From: Paenibacillus_E qinlingensis_A
GTDB taxonomy: Bacteria; Bacillota; Bacilli; Paenibacillales; NBRC-103111
Length of the DNA: 64,000 bases
Assembly: GCF_031455095.1 (NCBI RefSeq)
Contig: NZ_JAVDSB010000001.1
Span: 868,001-932,000 of the forward strand
Direction: 5' to 3'
The position numbers and the translations under genes are program-made. The notes under the pieces are model-generated. The model did no database searches and had not been told where the DNA came from. It was given only the letters and a program-made list of their open reading frames with translations. This document shows positions 27,082 through 36,308 of the stretch, in pieces; position 1 is the first letter of the stretch; each line of letters opens with the position of its first letter.

Positions 27082-27125
27082 AGAATTTCAGTAAGTAAGC
27101 ACATAGTAGCTATAGGAAGTATTAG

Positions 27126-27172
27126 AAACAGCTTTCGGTTGACGGTTATTCCGTCACGGGAAGCTGTTTTTT
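27126..27172. terminator. Terminator after the M32 carboxypeptidase gene
   Basis: AAACAGCTT (27126-27134) pairs with AAGCTGTTT (27161-27169), an inner GTTGACGG/CCGTCACG helix strengthens it, and a T run follows. The 190 bp from here to the next start at 27369 hold no riboswitch or operator that I could recognise. Confidence 0.82.
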
Positions 27173-27368
27173 CGTGTTGCTGCTTGTTTGTCATCTCCCA
27201 ACCCACTGCATGTCTTCGTACGCACGCACAAAAGCACGATAGCATCGTCATCATCTTCGTCAAATTCCCCAAATTTTATGGACGCCACAAGGTTTTTTGT
27301 AAGAACCATTAACCGACGTCTGGGCTCTTGCATACGATACAGTACAATTCAAATCGGAGGGACGTCTT

Positions 27369-28385
27369 ATGAACAATCGGAAAAGATGGGGATTCACACT
27401 ATCCGTCGTTCTGCTCCTAAGCATAATTGCTTCTGCGTGTGGAACCAAAACGGAAGAAACGACGAAGGTGCGCATTGGTGAGGTGACGCGTTCCTTGTTC
27501 TATGCACCGCAATATGTCGCGTTATCACAGGGCTTTTTCAAAGATGAAGGGCTTGATGTTGAGCTCACAACGACACCAGGCGGAGATAAAACAATGACCG
27601 CGCTGCTCTCCAATGCAATCGATGTGGCACTAGTAGGCTCAGAAACTTCGATCTACGTATCACAGCAAGGCTCGGATGATCCAGTTATCAATTTTGCCCA
27701 ACTTACGCAAACAGACGGAACTTTTCTCGTAGCACGCAACAAAGTGGATAAGTTGGATTGGAACGCCCTCAAAGGGAAAGTTTTCCTAGGTCAACGTAAG
27801 GGCGGAATGCCGCAAATGGCAGGCGAATTCACCTTGAAAAAACATAACATTGATCCTCAGAAGGATTTGCAGCTAATCCAAAATATTGATTTTGCTAACA
27901 TTGTTTCTGCATATGCTTCAGGCACAGGAGAGTATGTTCAGCTTTTCGAACCGCAAGCGTCCATTATTGAAAAAGAAGGCAAAGGGTATGTGCTGGCATC
28001 CTTCGGGGTAGAAAGCGGACATTTGCCGTATACCGTCTTCATGGCGAAGCAAAGCTTTTTGAAATCGAATGCGAGCACGATTCAGAAGTTTACGAATGCC
28101 ATTCAACGGGCGCAGCTGTGGGTTGCTGCGAAAAGTGTGGATGAAATCACCGAAGCAGTATTGCCATATTTTAAAGATATTGATGTCGCAATTGTCAAAA
28201 ATGTAGTGAAACGATATAAAGATCAAGGTTCCTTTGCTCCAGATGGCATTGTGGATGAAGCCGAATGGAACAATTTACTCGATGTTATGGCATCAGCGGG
28301 CGAACTGAAAGAGAAAGTAGCTTGGAGTAAATTAGTGAATAATTCCTTTGCGGAAAAAGCGAAAACGAATGTGAAGAAGTACTAA
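27369..28385 (+). CDS. ABC importer substrate-binding lipoprotein (NMT1/SsuA type)
   Basis: This 338-residue lipoprotein (lipobox IIASAC) belongs to the NMT1/SsuA/TauA periplasmic-binding group. Segments such as FYAPQYVALSQGFFKDEGLDV are typical. AATCGGAGGG precedes the ATG. It is followed by an ATPase and a TauC-like permease, so it is the receptor of an importer for a small molecule such as a sulfonate, taurine, nitrate or a thiamine or riboflavin precursor. I saw no TPP or FMN riboswitch upstream, so the ligand is unresolved. Confidence 0.88.
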   Translation: MNNRKRWGFTLSVVLLLSIIASACGTKTEETTKVRIGEVTRSLFYAPQYVALSQGFFKDEGLDVELTTTPGGDKTMTALLSNAIDVALVGSETSIYVSQQGSDDPVINFAQLTQTDGTFLVARNKVDKLDWNALKGKVFLGQRKGGMPQMAGEFTLKKHNIDPQKDLQLIQNIDFANIVSAYASGTGEYVQLFEPQASIIEKEGKGYVLASFGVESGHLPYTVFMAKQSFLKSNASTIQKFTNAIQRAQLWVAAKSVDEITEAVLPYFKDIDVAIVKNVVKRYKDQGSFAPDGIVDEAEWNNLLDVMASAGELKEKVAWSKLVNNSFAEKAKTNVKKY

Positions 28386-28428
28386 AAGAAAATACCCGCA
28401 AGATGGAGAAAAGAGGAGGTTAGGCGCC

Positions 28429-29202
28429 ATGGAAACAGCTGTGCAAGTGGGGGATGTCACGCAGGTATATGTCACAGAAGAGCGAGCCACGCTGGCCCTC
28501 CAGGGAATTTCGTTCGACATTGCCAAAGGCGAGTTTGTCAGTTTGATTGGTCCTAGCGGTTGTGGCAAAACAACGCTCTTATCCATCATTGCGGGACTCC
28601 TCTCGCCGACTTCTGGCAAGGTTACCGTAGCTGGTCATCAGGTGCATGGGCCATCGGCAAAAGTAGGTTACATGCTGCAGCAGGACTACTTATTTCCTTG
28701 GCGAACAATTGAAGCTAATGCTTGTATGGGGTTGGAAATCGCAGGCTCACTCACGAAAGAGAAGAGGCAGGGGGCGCTTCACTTATTGGAAGAGATGGGA
28801 CTGCTTGCATTCAAAGATTATTATCCCGCGCAGCTATCAGGTGGTATGCGGCAACGGGTAGCGCTTGTTCGGACTTTGGCAACAGAACCAGAATTGCTGC
28901 TATTGGATGAGCCATTTTCCGCACTGGACTATCAGACGAAGCTGCAGTTAGAAGATTTGGTTGTAGAGACGCTGCGCGCAAAGAAGAAAACCGCGATACT
29001 GGTCACACATGATATTTCAGAAGCGATTGCGATGAGTGACCGTATTCTTGTGTTGGCGCCGAATCCAGGGCGTATTCGCCGATCCTTCGAAATGCCAGAC
29101 GTAGTTCGGGCAGCCGTACCTTTTGAAGCGAGAGAATTGCCTGAATTTCATGTACTATTTCGACAAATCTGGCAGGAATTTGGGGGTGTGCAGCATGGAT
29201 AA
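28429..29202 (+). CDS. ABC importer ATP-binding protein (SsuB/TauB type)
   Basis: This 257-residue ATPase has Walker A GPSGCGKTT, signature LSGGMRQR, Walker B LLLLDEPFSALD and the switch His in THDISEA. It lies 43 bp after the binding-protein gene with AGAGGAGG before its ATG. The stop overlaps the permease start by 8 bp. It energises uptake through the SsuC/TauC-like permease. Confidence 0.93.
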   Translation: METAVQVGDVTQVYVTEERATLALQGISFDIAKGEFVSLIGPSGCGKTTLLSIIAGLLSPTSGKVTVAGHQVHGPSAKVGYMLQQDYLFPWRTIEANACMGLEIAGSLTKEKRQGALHLLEEMGLLAFKDYYPAQLSGGMRQRVALVRTLATEPELLLLDEPFSALDYQTKLQLEDLVVETLRAKKKTAILVTHDISEAIAMSDRILVLAPNPGRIRRSFEMPDVVRAAVPFEARELPEFHVLFRQIWQEFGGVQHG

Positions 29203-30037
29203 TCGAGATGAGGGGCACATCCTCAAAGACCAATCGAATGAGAAATTAAAGCAGGATGTACATCAGCGTTTTCTAAAGGCCAGAAAGCGAGAGACGAAGT
29301 GGGTTCGACTTATCCAAGCAGCGATCCTACTTCTGTTTTTATCCATATGGGAAATGGCATCGCGATTGAAATGGATTGATGTGCTGCTTTTTAGCTATCC
29401 TTCTAAAGTATTTCAACTGCTCTGGGAGAAGTTGCTTGACGGAACGCTTCTTCCTCATGTCGCTGTAACCGTAGAAGAAACGATTATTGGGTTTTTCTTG
29501 GGTACCCTTTTAGGAACAGCCTTAGCCGTCGTGATTTGGTGGTCTCCTTTTCTATCGCGGATATTGGATCCCTATATTGTCGTGTTAAATAGTATGCCGA
29601 AAGTAGCGCTAGGACCCTTATTTATTGTGGGCTTCGGGCCTGGACTACTTTCCATTATCGCGACAACACTTTCGATTACGGTTATTATTACGACACTTGT
29701 TGTATACGGAAGCTTCAAGGAAGTGGATCATAATTACATTAAGGTTGTAAAATTATTCGGTGGCAATCAGCGTAAAGTTTTTCTCAAAGCCATTTTCCCC
29801 GCTTCGTTCCCCACTATTGTTTCTACGCTGAAAGTCAATGTTGGCTTGGCCTGGATCGGCGTCATCGTCGGAGAATTTCTAGTGTCCCAGAAGGGGCTGG
29901 GATACTTAATCATATATGGCTTTCAAGTCTTTAATTTCACTTTAGTGATATCCACCTTATTCGTAATTGCTTTAGTCGCTACGGTGATGTACCAGCTTGT
30001 TGCCAACCTAGAGAAGAAACTAACGAAACATCGGTAA
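29195..30037 (+). CDS. ABC importer permease (SsuC/TauC type)
   Basis: The 280-residue permease has six transmembrane helices and a BPD_transp_1 domain with the cytoplasmic EAA-type loop ...VVKLFGGNQRKVFLKAIFPASFP. The ATG at 29195 follows GGGGGTG and overlaps the ATPase stop; longer frames from 29123 lack a good site. Together with the lipoprotein and ATPase it makes a complete importer. A Lys/Asp/Glu-rich N-terminal cytoplasmic extension of about 40 residues is present. Confidence 0.92.
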   Translation: MDNRDEGHILKDQSNEKLKQDVHQRFLKARKRETKWVRLIQAAILLLFLSIWEMASRLKWIDVLLFSYPSKVFQLLWEKLLDGTLLPHVAVTVEETIIGFFLGTLLGTALAVVIWWSPFLSRILDPYIVVLNSMPKVALGPLFIVGFGPGLLSIIATTLSITVIITTLVVYGSFKEVDHNYIKVVKLFGGNQRKVFLKAIFPASFPTIVSTLKVNVGLAWIGVIVGEFLVSQKGLGYLIIYGFQVFNFTLVISTLFVIALVATVMYQLVANLEKKLTKHR

Positions 30038-30115
30038 TAGAGAGAGGCTTGCCACAACACCATGTAAAATGAAATAATGAGCCCATAGAATAACCTGTAA
30101 AGAGGTGAAAACGCT

Positions 30116-31075
30116 ATGGGCTTTCGTGTGCTCAAAACAGCTCTTGCAGTCATAATCGCGATGTACTTGGCGTATATATTAGGGGTTCATACGCCAGGGG
30201 CAGCGGGACTTCTTGCCATTCTGGGTATTGAAGTGACGAAGAAGAAAGGCATTCAGAGTGCTCTACACCGTATCGCGGCATCCATTTTGGCTTTATTCAT
30301 TGGTTCCATTTTGTTTAACGTGTTTGGCTTTCATATCTGGGTGGTTAGTTTGTTTATTCTTATCGTGTTTCCCGTTCTCGTTCGGCTTCGGATTACCGAA
30401 GGGGCTGTAACAGGAGCGGTCGTGATGCTGCATCTCTTTGCTTATGAATCGGCGGATTGGCAATCCGTGCTCAACGAGCTGATTTTGTTAGTCATTGGAC
30501 TGGGATCAGCGACCCTAATCAATATTGCCTACATGCCGAAGGCAGACACCTCACTGAACGCGCATAAACGAAAAATTGAGGAATTATTTTCTGTCATATT
30601 TATCAATATTGCCAAGCATCTCCGGGATGATAAAGTCATTTGGGATGGAAAAGAGCTGCTGGAAGTTAGTGAGGAAATCGAAAATGGCGCCTTAATGGCC
30701 AAACGTTCGATGGACAATACGTTGTTATTCGGCTGGGATCCTTATTGGCGAGTGTATTTCTACATGCGTGGGGAGCAGCTGGAATCGATACATCGCATGA
30801 TTGATCTAGTGGCCGGCGTGTATCAGACTTTACCTCAAGGAGAGTTAGTCGCTGCGATCTTCGAAGATATTAGCCAAACTGTCAAGGAAGACTATTATAC
30901 AGGGGCTGCGGAGAAAGAATTACAAGAGCTGGTGGCTCGATATAAATTGATGCCTTTGCCTGAGAGTCGTGAAGAATTCGAAGTGAGATCAGCGATTTTA
31001 CAGCTTAATAGGGAGTTAATGCACTACTTAGCTATTGCCAAAAAGCAAAAAAAACACCGTCCAGAAGCGGGTTGA
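30116..31075 (+). CDS. Aromatic acid exporter family protein (ArAE/FUSC-like, YqjA type)
   Basis: This 319-residue protein has an N-terminal membrane half (about 1-150, six helices) with IIAMYLAYILG and GLLAILGIEVTKKKG, and a C-terminal cytoplasmic helical half. This is the layout of the ArAE_1 (DUF939) family that includes B. subtilis YqjA. The substrate is unknown; export of aromatic compounds is known for distant relatives only. AAAGAGGTG precedes the ATG. It has no close partner gene and is followed by the CotE gene. Confidence 0.85.
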   Translation: MGFRVLKTALAVIIAMYLAYILGVHTPGAAGLLAILGIEVTKKKGIQSALHRIAASILALFIGSILFNVFGFHIWVVSLFILIVFPVLVRLRITEGAVTGAVVMLHLFAYESADWQSVLNELILLVIGLGSATLINIAYMPKADTSLNAHKRKIEELFSVIFINIAKHLRDDKVIWDGKELLEVSEEIENGALMAKRSMDNTLLFGWDPYWRVYFYMRGEQLESIHRMIDLVAGVYQTLPQGELVAAIFEDISQTVKEDYYTGAAEKELQELVARYKLMPLPESREEFEVRSAILQLNRELMHYLAIAKKQKKHRPEAG

Positions 31076-31147
31076 CTCTGACAGATATAAGTATTTTTGA
31101 ATCTCAAAAATAATATAAAATAATTGTCACTCTAGACTACTGTCCTG

Positions 31148-31155
31148 CATACACT
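31148..31155 (+). promoter_or_regulatory. Possible sigma-E/sigma-K-type -10 of cotE
   Basis: CATACACT at 31148-31155 fits the CATACAnT form of a sigma-E -10 and lies about 20 bp before the Shine-Dalgarno. A GTCACTCT at 31126-31133 is only a weak -35 candidate, so this is tentative. Confidence 0.4.
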
Positions 31156-31189
31156 TGTAATGAATGATTGTATGGAGGAGGTTGAAAGG

Positions 31190-31759
31190 ATGTCATTAGA
31201 TAAAGATTTGCAATGCAGAGAGATCATTACAAAAGCTGTCTGCGGTAAAGGTCGCAAATTTTCTCATGTAAGTCATACCGTGACTCCGCCTTATTCTCCA
31301 ACCAGTATTTTGGGCGCTTGGATTATTAATAACCAATTCGAGGCTGTCCATTCATCTGGAGAGGGCGTAGAGGTAGTTGGTACTTACGATATCAACATCT
31401 GGTATTCTTACGATCGTAACACCAAAACAGACGTAGCAAAAGAAACCGTATCGTATGTAGAAATTGTTGGACTAAGCTACTTAGACAAAAAACATAAGTC
31501 GGCGACAGCCGAAGTATCAGCTGTCGCGACGCAGGAGCCGAATTGCGTTGAAGCCAGCATCTCGTCTAGCGGCACCGGCGTAACCATTCGGGTGGAACGT
31601 GAGTTCCAAGTAGAACTCATTGCCGAAACAAAAGTCTGTGTAGTCGTTTGCACCAACGGCTGCAATGACTTCGACGACAAGCACGTGGATTTCGATGACA
31701 GTGGCGATGGGGATTTTGAGGATCTGGACGCCGATCTGCTCGAGGATGAACTGGATTAA
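31190..31759 (+). CDS. cotE: Outer spore coat assembly protein CotE
   Basis: This 189-residue protein matches CotE, the morphogenetic protein that anchors the outer coat of the spore. Segments REIITKAVCGKG, PTSILGAWIINNQFEA and the YDINIWYSYDRNTKTDVAKE core are conserved, and the C-terminus is highly acidic (FEDLDADLLEDELD). GGAGGAG precedes the ATG at 31190. In B. subtilis cotE also lies directly upstream of mutS-mutL, which supports the identity. Here a phage-type amidoligase gene is inserted between them. A terminator follows. Confidence 0.92.
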   Translation: MSLDKDLQCREIITKAVCGKGRKFSHVSHTVTPPYSPTSILGAWIINNQFEAVHSSGEGVEVVGTYDINIWYSYDRNTKTDVAKETVSYVEIVGLSYLDKKHKSATAEVSAVATQEPNCVEASISSSGTGVTIRVEREFQVELIAETKVCVVVCTNGCNDFDDKHVDFDDSGDGDFEDLDADLLEDELD

Positions 31760-31846
31760 GGGAGCTTTCGGAAATTCGATACTTGATTTCGGAAAGTCTC
31801 CTAAGGAACTTTATACGCCAGTATATGCGGGCTAAAAGGGTTCGGC

Positions 31847-31870
31847 AGAGGGCATTTGCCCTCTTTTTTG
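31847..31870 (+). terminator. Terminator of cotE
   Basis: AGAGGGCA (31847-31854) pairs with TGCCCTCT (31857-31864) around TT, followed by a T run. It ends the cotE transcript 90 bp after the stop. Confidence 0.82.
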
Positions 31871-31940
31871 TTGTATTCGCACTTTTGGGCAGGATGCACT
31901 TAAAACTAAGCAGCAAAGTTAAGAATGAGGGGGTGTTTGC

Positions 31941-33410
31941 GTGGAAACCTTCTTCCTGCATGCTCAGGAGAAAGACGCACTTGAGCTTGCTGAACGAATC
32001 AGAATACCTAGTGGATCTAGGCTTCCTGAGAATTGGCAAGGACAGATCGTACTGCATTGGGGAGCCGCACATGATGAATATCCCTATCTGGCTGCTCTGC
32101 AGCCCATTAAAGCGATCATACGCGCTCAGAATCGAAGGAAGCGGGAGGAGATACTTCAGCTTCATGGGATGAAAACTATGGCATCTCATGCTGCTTCAGC
32201 TCAGGGGAAAAAGGAACAGAAGCCATTTATCCTTAAATATAAAGTGGCTGTGTTTCACTTGCAAACGCTTCTCATTTATGAAAAAAAAGAGACCGTTCTG
32301 CTTGCTGAGAAATCCTTGCAACATCAGAGACAATATCGTGTGAACGCAGCTTACATAGAAGTTGGAACAGCTCAAATCAATTTCCACGCACGCAGAGCGA
32401 GCCGGGAATCCGTTAAAGCCATCTACGCACTTGGCTTAGACTACGGCCTTGTCACCATCGGTATCACGCCCAGCGGGCATACACTCGTGCTGGATGTAGA
32501 TCCCGTTCCCAAGTTGAACGGGAGATTAGTACAGCTCTTTGCGCAAGCGATTGATCAGTATGATCAATCGCTCACTAAAGAGCTGGAACGGAAAGAGCGA
32601 GTGATGCTCGGCTGCGACCCCGAATTCCTGCTCGTGAATCCGCAGGGGAAGGTCGTATTCGCCGACCGCTTCTTAACCCGGGAAGGCGCTGTGGGCAGCG
32701 ACGCCATCGTATTGAGCGGCCATCGCGTGATTCTGCCGCTAGCAGAGCTGCGCCCGCAGCCCAGCGTTGATCCGCTGCAGCTTGTAAAGAATGTGCGAGT
32801 GACCATGGGGATTGCTGCACGGAAGATTACCGACCATAGCCTAGCGTGGTGCTCTGGCGGCATGCCTGTGCGAGGCTACCCGCTAGGCGGACACATCCAT
32901 TTTAGCCGCTGCTGGATGAATGTGCACCTGCTGCGGGTCCTGGACAATTATCTCGCGCTGCCGCTGATCTTAATTGAAGACGAATCAACGCGCGGTCGGC
33001 GTCCAAAGTATGGCTATCTAGGTGACTTCCGCAAAAAGTCACATGGCGGGTTCGAATACCGAACACTGCCAAGCTGGCTTCAGTCTCCAACCATTACACG
33101 AGGAGTGTTCGCACTTGCCGCCTTGCTTGTGAATAATTACTGGCGCTTGCCGCGGAAGCCGCTGCAAGAACTCGATATCCAAGCGGCTTATTACAAGGGT
33201 GATAAGAACAGGCTTCAGGGTGAGGTTGCCAAGCTTTGGAAGGATTTGGAGCAGCTCAAGGGGTATGAGCTCTATGCAGGGGCATTGGAAGGGCTTCGAT
33301 TACAGATAACCTCCATGCTGCCGTGGCGCGAGATGGCCGACATTCGGGTCGCTTGGAAAATTGCACCCGGTGTGCGTAAAGAAGCTTTTGACGAAGAAAT
33401 CATGTTATAA
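31941..33410 (+). CDS. Putative COOH-NH2 ligase (phage phiEco32-like amidoligase, type 2)
   Basis: The GTG at 31941 follows GAGGGGG by about 7 bp and gives a 489-residue protein. The N-terminal part (about 1-210) has no clear match, while the C-terminal part shows the glutamine-synthetase-like COOH-NH2 ligase fold. Recognisable pieces are GCDPEFLL at 224-231, LPLAELRPQP, GGHIHF at 316-321 and GGFEYRTLPSWL. Such enzymes are thought to join a carboxyl and an amino group using ATP, and known relatives modify peptides or phage proteins. It sits between cotE and mutS with its own start and no clear partner. A role in coat or peptide modification is inferred. Local codon choice is GC-rich in the middle part. 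Confidence 0.8.
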   Translation: METFFLHAQEKDALELAERIRIPSGSRLPENWQGQIVLHWGAAHDEYPYLAALQPIKAIIRAQNRRKREEILQLHGMKTMASHAASAQGKKEQKPFILKYKVAVFHLQTLLIYEKKETVLLAEKSLQHQRQYRVNAAYIEVGTAQINFHARRASRESVKAIYALGLDYGLVTIGITPSGHTLVLDVDPVPKLNGRLVQLFAQAIDQYDQSLTKELERKERVMLGCDPEFLLVNPQGKVVFADRFLTREGAVGSDAIVLSGHRVILPLAELRPQPSVDPLQLVKNVRVTMGIAARKITDHSLAWCSGGMPVRGYPLGGHIHFSRCWMNVHLLRVLDNYLALPLILIEDESTRGRRPKYGYLGDFRKKSHGGFEYRTLPSWLQSPTITRGVFALAALLVNNYWRLPRKPLQELDIQAAYYKGDKNRLQGEVAKLWKDLEQLKGYELYAGALEGLRLQITSMLPWREMADIRVAWKIAPGVRKEAFDEEIML

Positions 33411-33466
33411 TAGATTATCTATTGCATCCTAGAGTTAGAGATGAATAGCTGTTGGTTTTTCTAAAA

Positions 33467-33569
33467 ATGTGTGGCATGTGAAGGCAGTACACATATTCCA
33501 TTGTTCTGCTTGCCCGGGGGCGATTTTCCTGCGGTAAGCAGAATGATTTCTATGAGTTTGTGTATCATT
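33467..33569 (+). promoter_or_regulatory. Structured leader upstream of mutS
   Basis: Three helices occur in a row: ATGTGT/ACACAT (33467-33472 with 33489-33494), TTCTGCTTGCC/GGTAAGCAGAA (33504-33514 with 33533-33543) and AATGAT/ATCATT (33542-33547 with 33564-33569). There is no T run, so it is not a plain terminator. The middle stem carries the strongest pairing. It covers much of the 225-bp gap before mutS. Confidence 0.4.
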
Positions 33570-33634
33570 GAAAATAAGATTACTAGTTTCATAGAGTTCA
33601 CTATTTACTTTGCAATAGGTTGGAGGAACACGAG

Positions 33635-36286
33635 TTGGCTACATATACGCCGATGATTCAGCAATACTTAGCCGTGAAGGCACAGGTGCCAGATGCTTTT
33701 TTATTTTTTCGTCTTGGCGATTTTTATGAGATGTTTTTTGAGGATGCGATTAATGCATCGCGTGAACTAGAAATTACGTTAACAGGCCGTGAAGGTGGCG
33801 GTGAAGAGAAAATTCCGATGTGCGGCGTTCCTCATCATGCGGCTGACAACTATATGTCCCGTTTAATTGAAAAAGGTTTCAAAGTCGCCATCTGTGAACA
33901 GGTCGAAGATCCTGCAGAAGCCAAAGGTGTTGTACGACGCGAAATTGTTCGGATTGTCACTCCAGGTACCGTGATGGACAGTAAGTTGTTAGGCGAATCC
34001 GTCAATAATTACATCGTTTCTTTGGTAAATCAAGCCCATGGTTACGCGTTTACAGCTTGCGATATTTCAACAGGTGAGCTGTATACGACGCATCTGCCAC
34101 CTTCTTGGGAACTCGTCGCAGACGAGTTGAATGTGTATAATCCGTCAGAAATTATAACGAATCAAGCTTTGTTGACTACGATTCGTGAATCGGGTGCAGC
34201 TTGGGGCCGTAACATGGTGCTGACAGAGTGGACGAACGCGGATGAAGCTTTGCTTGATGAGCATTTCGCTGAAGATGCTGCGCTAGCGGACTTATCCAGT
34301 ATCAGTCGACAAGGTGTCGCTTTATTACTTGCCTATTTGAAAGAAACACAAAAGAGAGCAATTACACACGTAAAGCACATTCGTATCTATGAGCCGGATC
34401 AATTCATGACGATGGATCCATTCACGCGCCGCAACTTAGAACTCGTTGAAACGGTTCGTGAACGCGCCAAAAAAGGTTCATTACTATGGCTTTTGGACAA
34501 AACCGTAACCGCCATGGGTGCACGTATGCTGCGCCGCTGGATCGAGAAGCCGCTGATGAACGTGGCTCGTATTGAAGAAAGATTAGAAGCGGTCAATCTC
34601 CTCTATAATCAATTGATTGTACGTGAAGACGTGAAGCAAGCTCTGAAGGAAGTCTATGACTTAGAGCGCCTAGTTGCCCGCATCTCCTATGGCAATGCCA
34701 ATGCCCGTGACATGATTGCACTGAAACACTCCTTACAGCAAGTTCCGATGCTCCAGCAGTTATGTGCCACATCTGGGTCTGAAACACTGCGGAAGCTCGT
34801 TGAAAATATGGATGTTTGTGATGACGTCATGTCGTGGATTGCCAATGCCATTGAAGACGAGCCACCGGTTTCGATACGTGACGGGGGAATGATCCGCGAA
34901 GGTTATCAGCCTTACTTGGATACGCTTCGTGAGGCTAGCAAGAACGGGAAGCAATGGATCGCTGAGCTGGAGCGTCAAGAACGTGAAGCAACGGGCATTA
35001 AGTCGCTCAAAATCGGCTACAACAAAGTATTTGGATACTTTATTGAGGTCACGAAGGCCAACATGTCCGCTTTGCAGGAAGGCCGCTATGAGCGTAAACA
35101 GACGCTAGCGAATGCTGAGCGTTATGTGACGCCGGAGCTCAAAGAAAAAGAAGCGCTCATTCTGGAAGCGCAAGATAAAATGATTGATCTGGAGTATGAA
35201 CTATTCACGGAGCTGCGCGACCGGATTTCGGAGCATATCTCCAGATTGCAAAAGCTGGCGGAGGTCATTGCCACCGCCGATGTCTACCAATCGCTGGCAA
35301 CAGTCAGCGCGGCGCAGCACTTCCGCAAGCCGGAGATCGGCGAAGGCTTCGATCTTGAAATCATGGACGGCCGCCACCCGGTGGTGGAGGCTGTCATCCA
35401 GGACGGCTCGTTCATTGCGAACGGGACGAGCCTGTTGCAAGAGCAGGGCCGCATCCTGCTGATTACCGGGCCGAATATGGCCGGTAAGAGTACGTATATG
35501 CGGCAGGTTGCTGTGATCTGCCTCATGGCGCAGATCGGCTGCTTCGTGCCTGCGAGCTCCGCGCGAATTCCGGTCACAGACCGGATCTTCACGCGGATCG
35601 GTGCTGCCGATGACCTCATCGGCGGGCAGAGTACGTTCATGGTCGAGATGATGGACATCCAGGTCATGACCGAGAAGGCGACAAGTCGAAGCCTCGTCAT
35701 CATTGATGAGCTGGGCCGCGGCACCTCGACCGGTGAAGGCATGGCAATCGCGCAGGCCGTCATCGAATTTCTTCACGATCAGATCGGCTGCAAGACGCTC
35801 GTGTCGACGCATTTCCATGAGCTCGCGCATCTGGAAGAGAGCCTTGGGCATCTGCGCAATCACTGCATGGCTGTGAAGGAAAGCGGCAGGCAGGTAACCT
35901 TCCTGCGCAAGCTTATCCCTGGGGCAGCCAGTACAAGTTACGGCATCTACTGTGCCGAAATTGCCGGGCTGCCGGATGCGATCATTCAGCGCTCGTACGC
36001 GCTGCTGAATGGCTTTGAAGAACGTGCCGCAGCAGCGCCGCACGTACAAGTAGCCACGAGGGAACCCGTGGCTGCAATGACGACTGCCTCAGCTGAGCCT
36101 GTGGCAGCCCCGATCCGGCAGCTGTCCCTCTTCGAGGAGGACAGCCCGGTTGAAGTTGCCGTCAAGAAGAAGCATGACGGCAAATCTCAACTGGTGCTTG
36201 ACCAGTTGAAGGGGATTGATCTTATCAATATGACGCCGCTGCAGGCGCTCAATTTGGTGTATGAGTGGAAACAAAAGCTACAGTAA
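33635..36286 (+). CDS. mutS: DNA mismatch recognition ATPase MutS
   Basis: This 883-residue protein binds mispaired bases and starts methyl-independent mismatch repair with MutL. The N-terminal mismatch-binding motif with FFRLGDFYEMFFEDA and the ATPase Walker A GPNMAGKST (612-620) are present, along with the Walker B DELGRGTS. The TTG at 33635 sits 8 bp after GGAGG, and the sequence from there begins MATYTPMIQQYLAVKA as in Bacillus MutS. A Pro/Ala-rich linker (about 800-830) precedes a C-terminal tail. The 3' half is much richer in G and C than the 5' half. The S41 protease gene and mutL follow. Confidence 0.96.
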   Translation: MATYTPMIQQYLAVKAQVPDAFLFFRLGDFYEMFFEDAINASRELEITLTGREGGGEEKIPMCGVPHHAADNYMSRLIEKGFKVAICEQVEDPAEAKGVVRREIVRIVTPGTVMDSKLLGESVNNYIVSLVNQAHGYAFTACDISTGELYTTHLPPSWELVADELNVYNPSEIITNQALLTTIRESGAAWGRNMVLTEWTNADEALLDEHFAEDAALADLSSISRQGVALLLAYLKETQKRAITHVKHIRIYEPDQFMTMDPFTRRNLELVETVRERAKKGSLLWLLDKTVTAMGARMLRRWIEKPLMNVARIEERLEAVNLLYNQLIVREDVKQALKEVYDLERLVARISYGNANARDMIALKHSLQQVPMLQQLCATSGSETLRKLVENMDVCDDVMSWIANAIEDEPPVSIRDGGMIREGYQPYLDTLREASKNGKQWIAELERQEREATGIKSLKIGYNKVFGYFIEVTKANMSALQEGRYERKQTLANAERYVTPELKEKEALILEAQDKMIDLEYELFTELRDRISEHISRLQKLAEVIATADVYQSLATVSAAQHFRKPEIGEGFDLEIMDGRHPVVEAVIQDGSFIANGTSLLQEQGRILLITGPNMAGKSTYMRQVAVICLMAQIGCFVPASSARIPVTDRIFTRIGAADDLIGGQSTFMVEMMDIQVMTEKATSRSLVIIDELGRGTSTGEGMAIAQAVIEFLHDQIGCKTLVSTHFHELAHLEESLGHLRNHCMAVKESGRQVTFLRKLIPGAASTSYGIYCAEIAGLPDAIIQRSYALLNGFEERAAAAPHVQVATREPVAAMTTASAEPVAAPIRQLSLFEEDSPVEVAVKKKHDGKSQLVLDQLKGIDLINMTPLQALNLVYEWKQKLQ

Positions 36287-36308
36287 ATTAATGAACGGAG
36301 ATAGCCAT

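Noticed and set aside
27182..27368. Possible riboswitch before the NMT1-type ABC importer
   Set aside because: No TPP or FMN consensus elements could be seen, so no ligand can be inferred from the leader.
27188..27481. Frame upstream of the ABC binding-protein gene
   Set aside because: It runs into the signal-peptide region of the real gene in another frame and shows no conserved features.
31783..32172. Frame between cotE and the amidoligase gene
   Set aside because: It crosses the cotE terminator and overlaps the better-supported amidoligase gene with its strong Shine-Dalgarno.
35201..36049. 282-residue antisense frame inside mutS
   Set aside because: Long only because this part of mutS is GC-rich; composition is His/Arg-rich with no family match and mutS is clearly the real gene.
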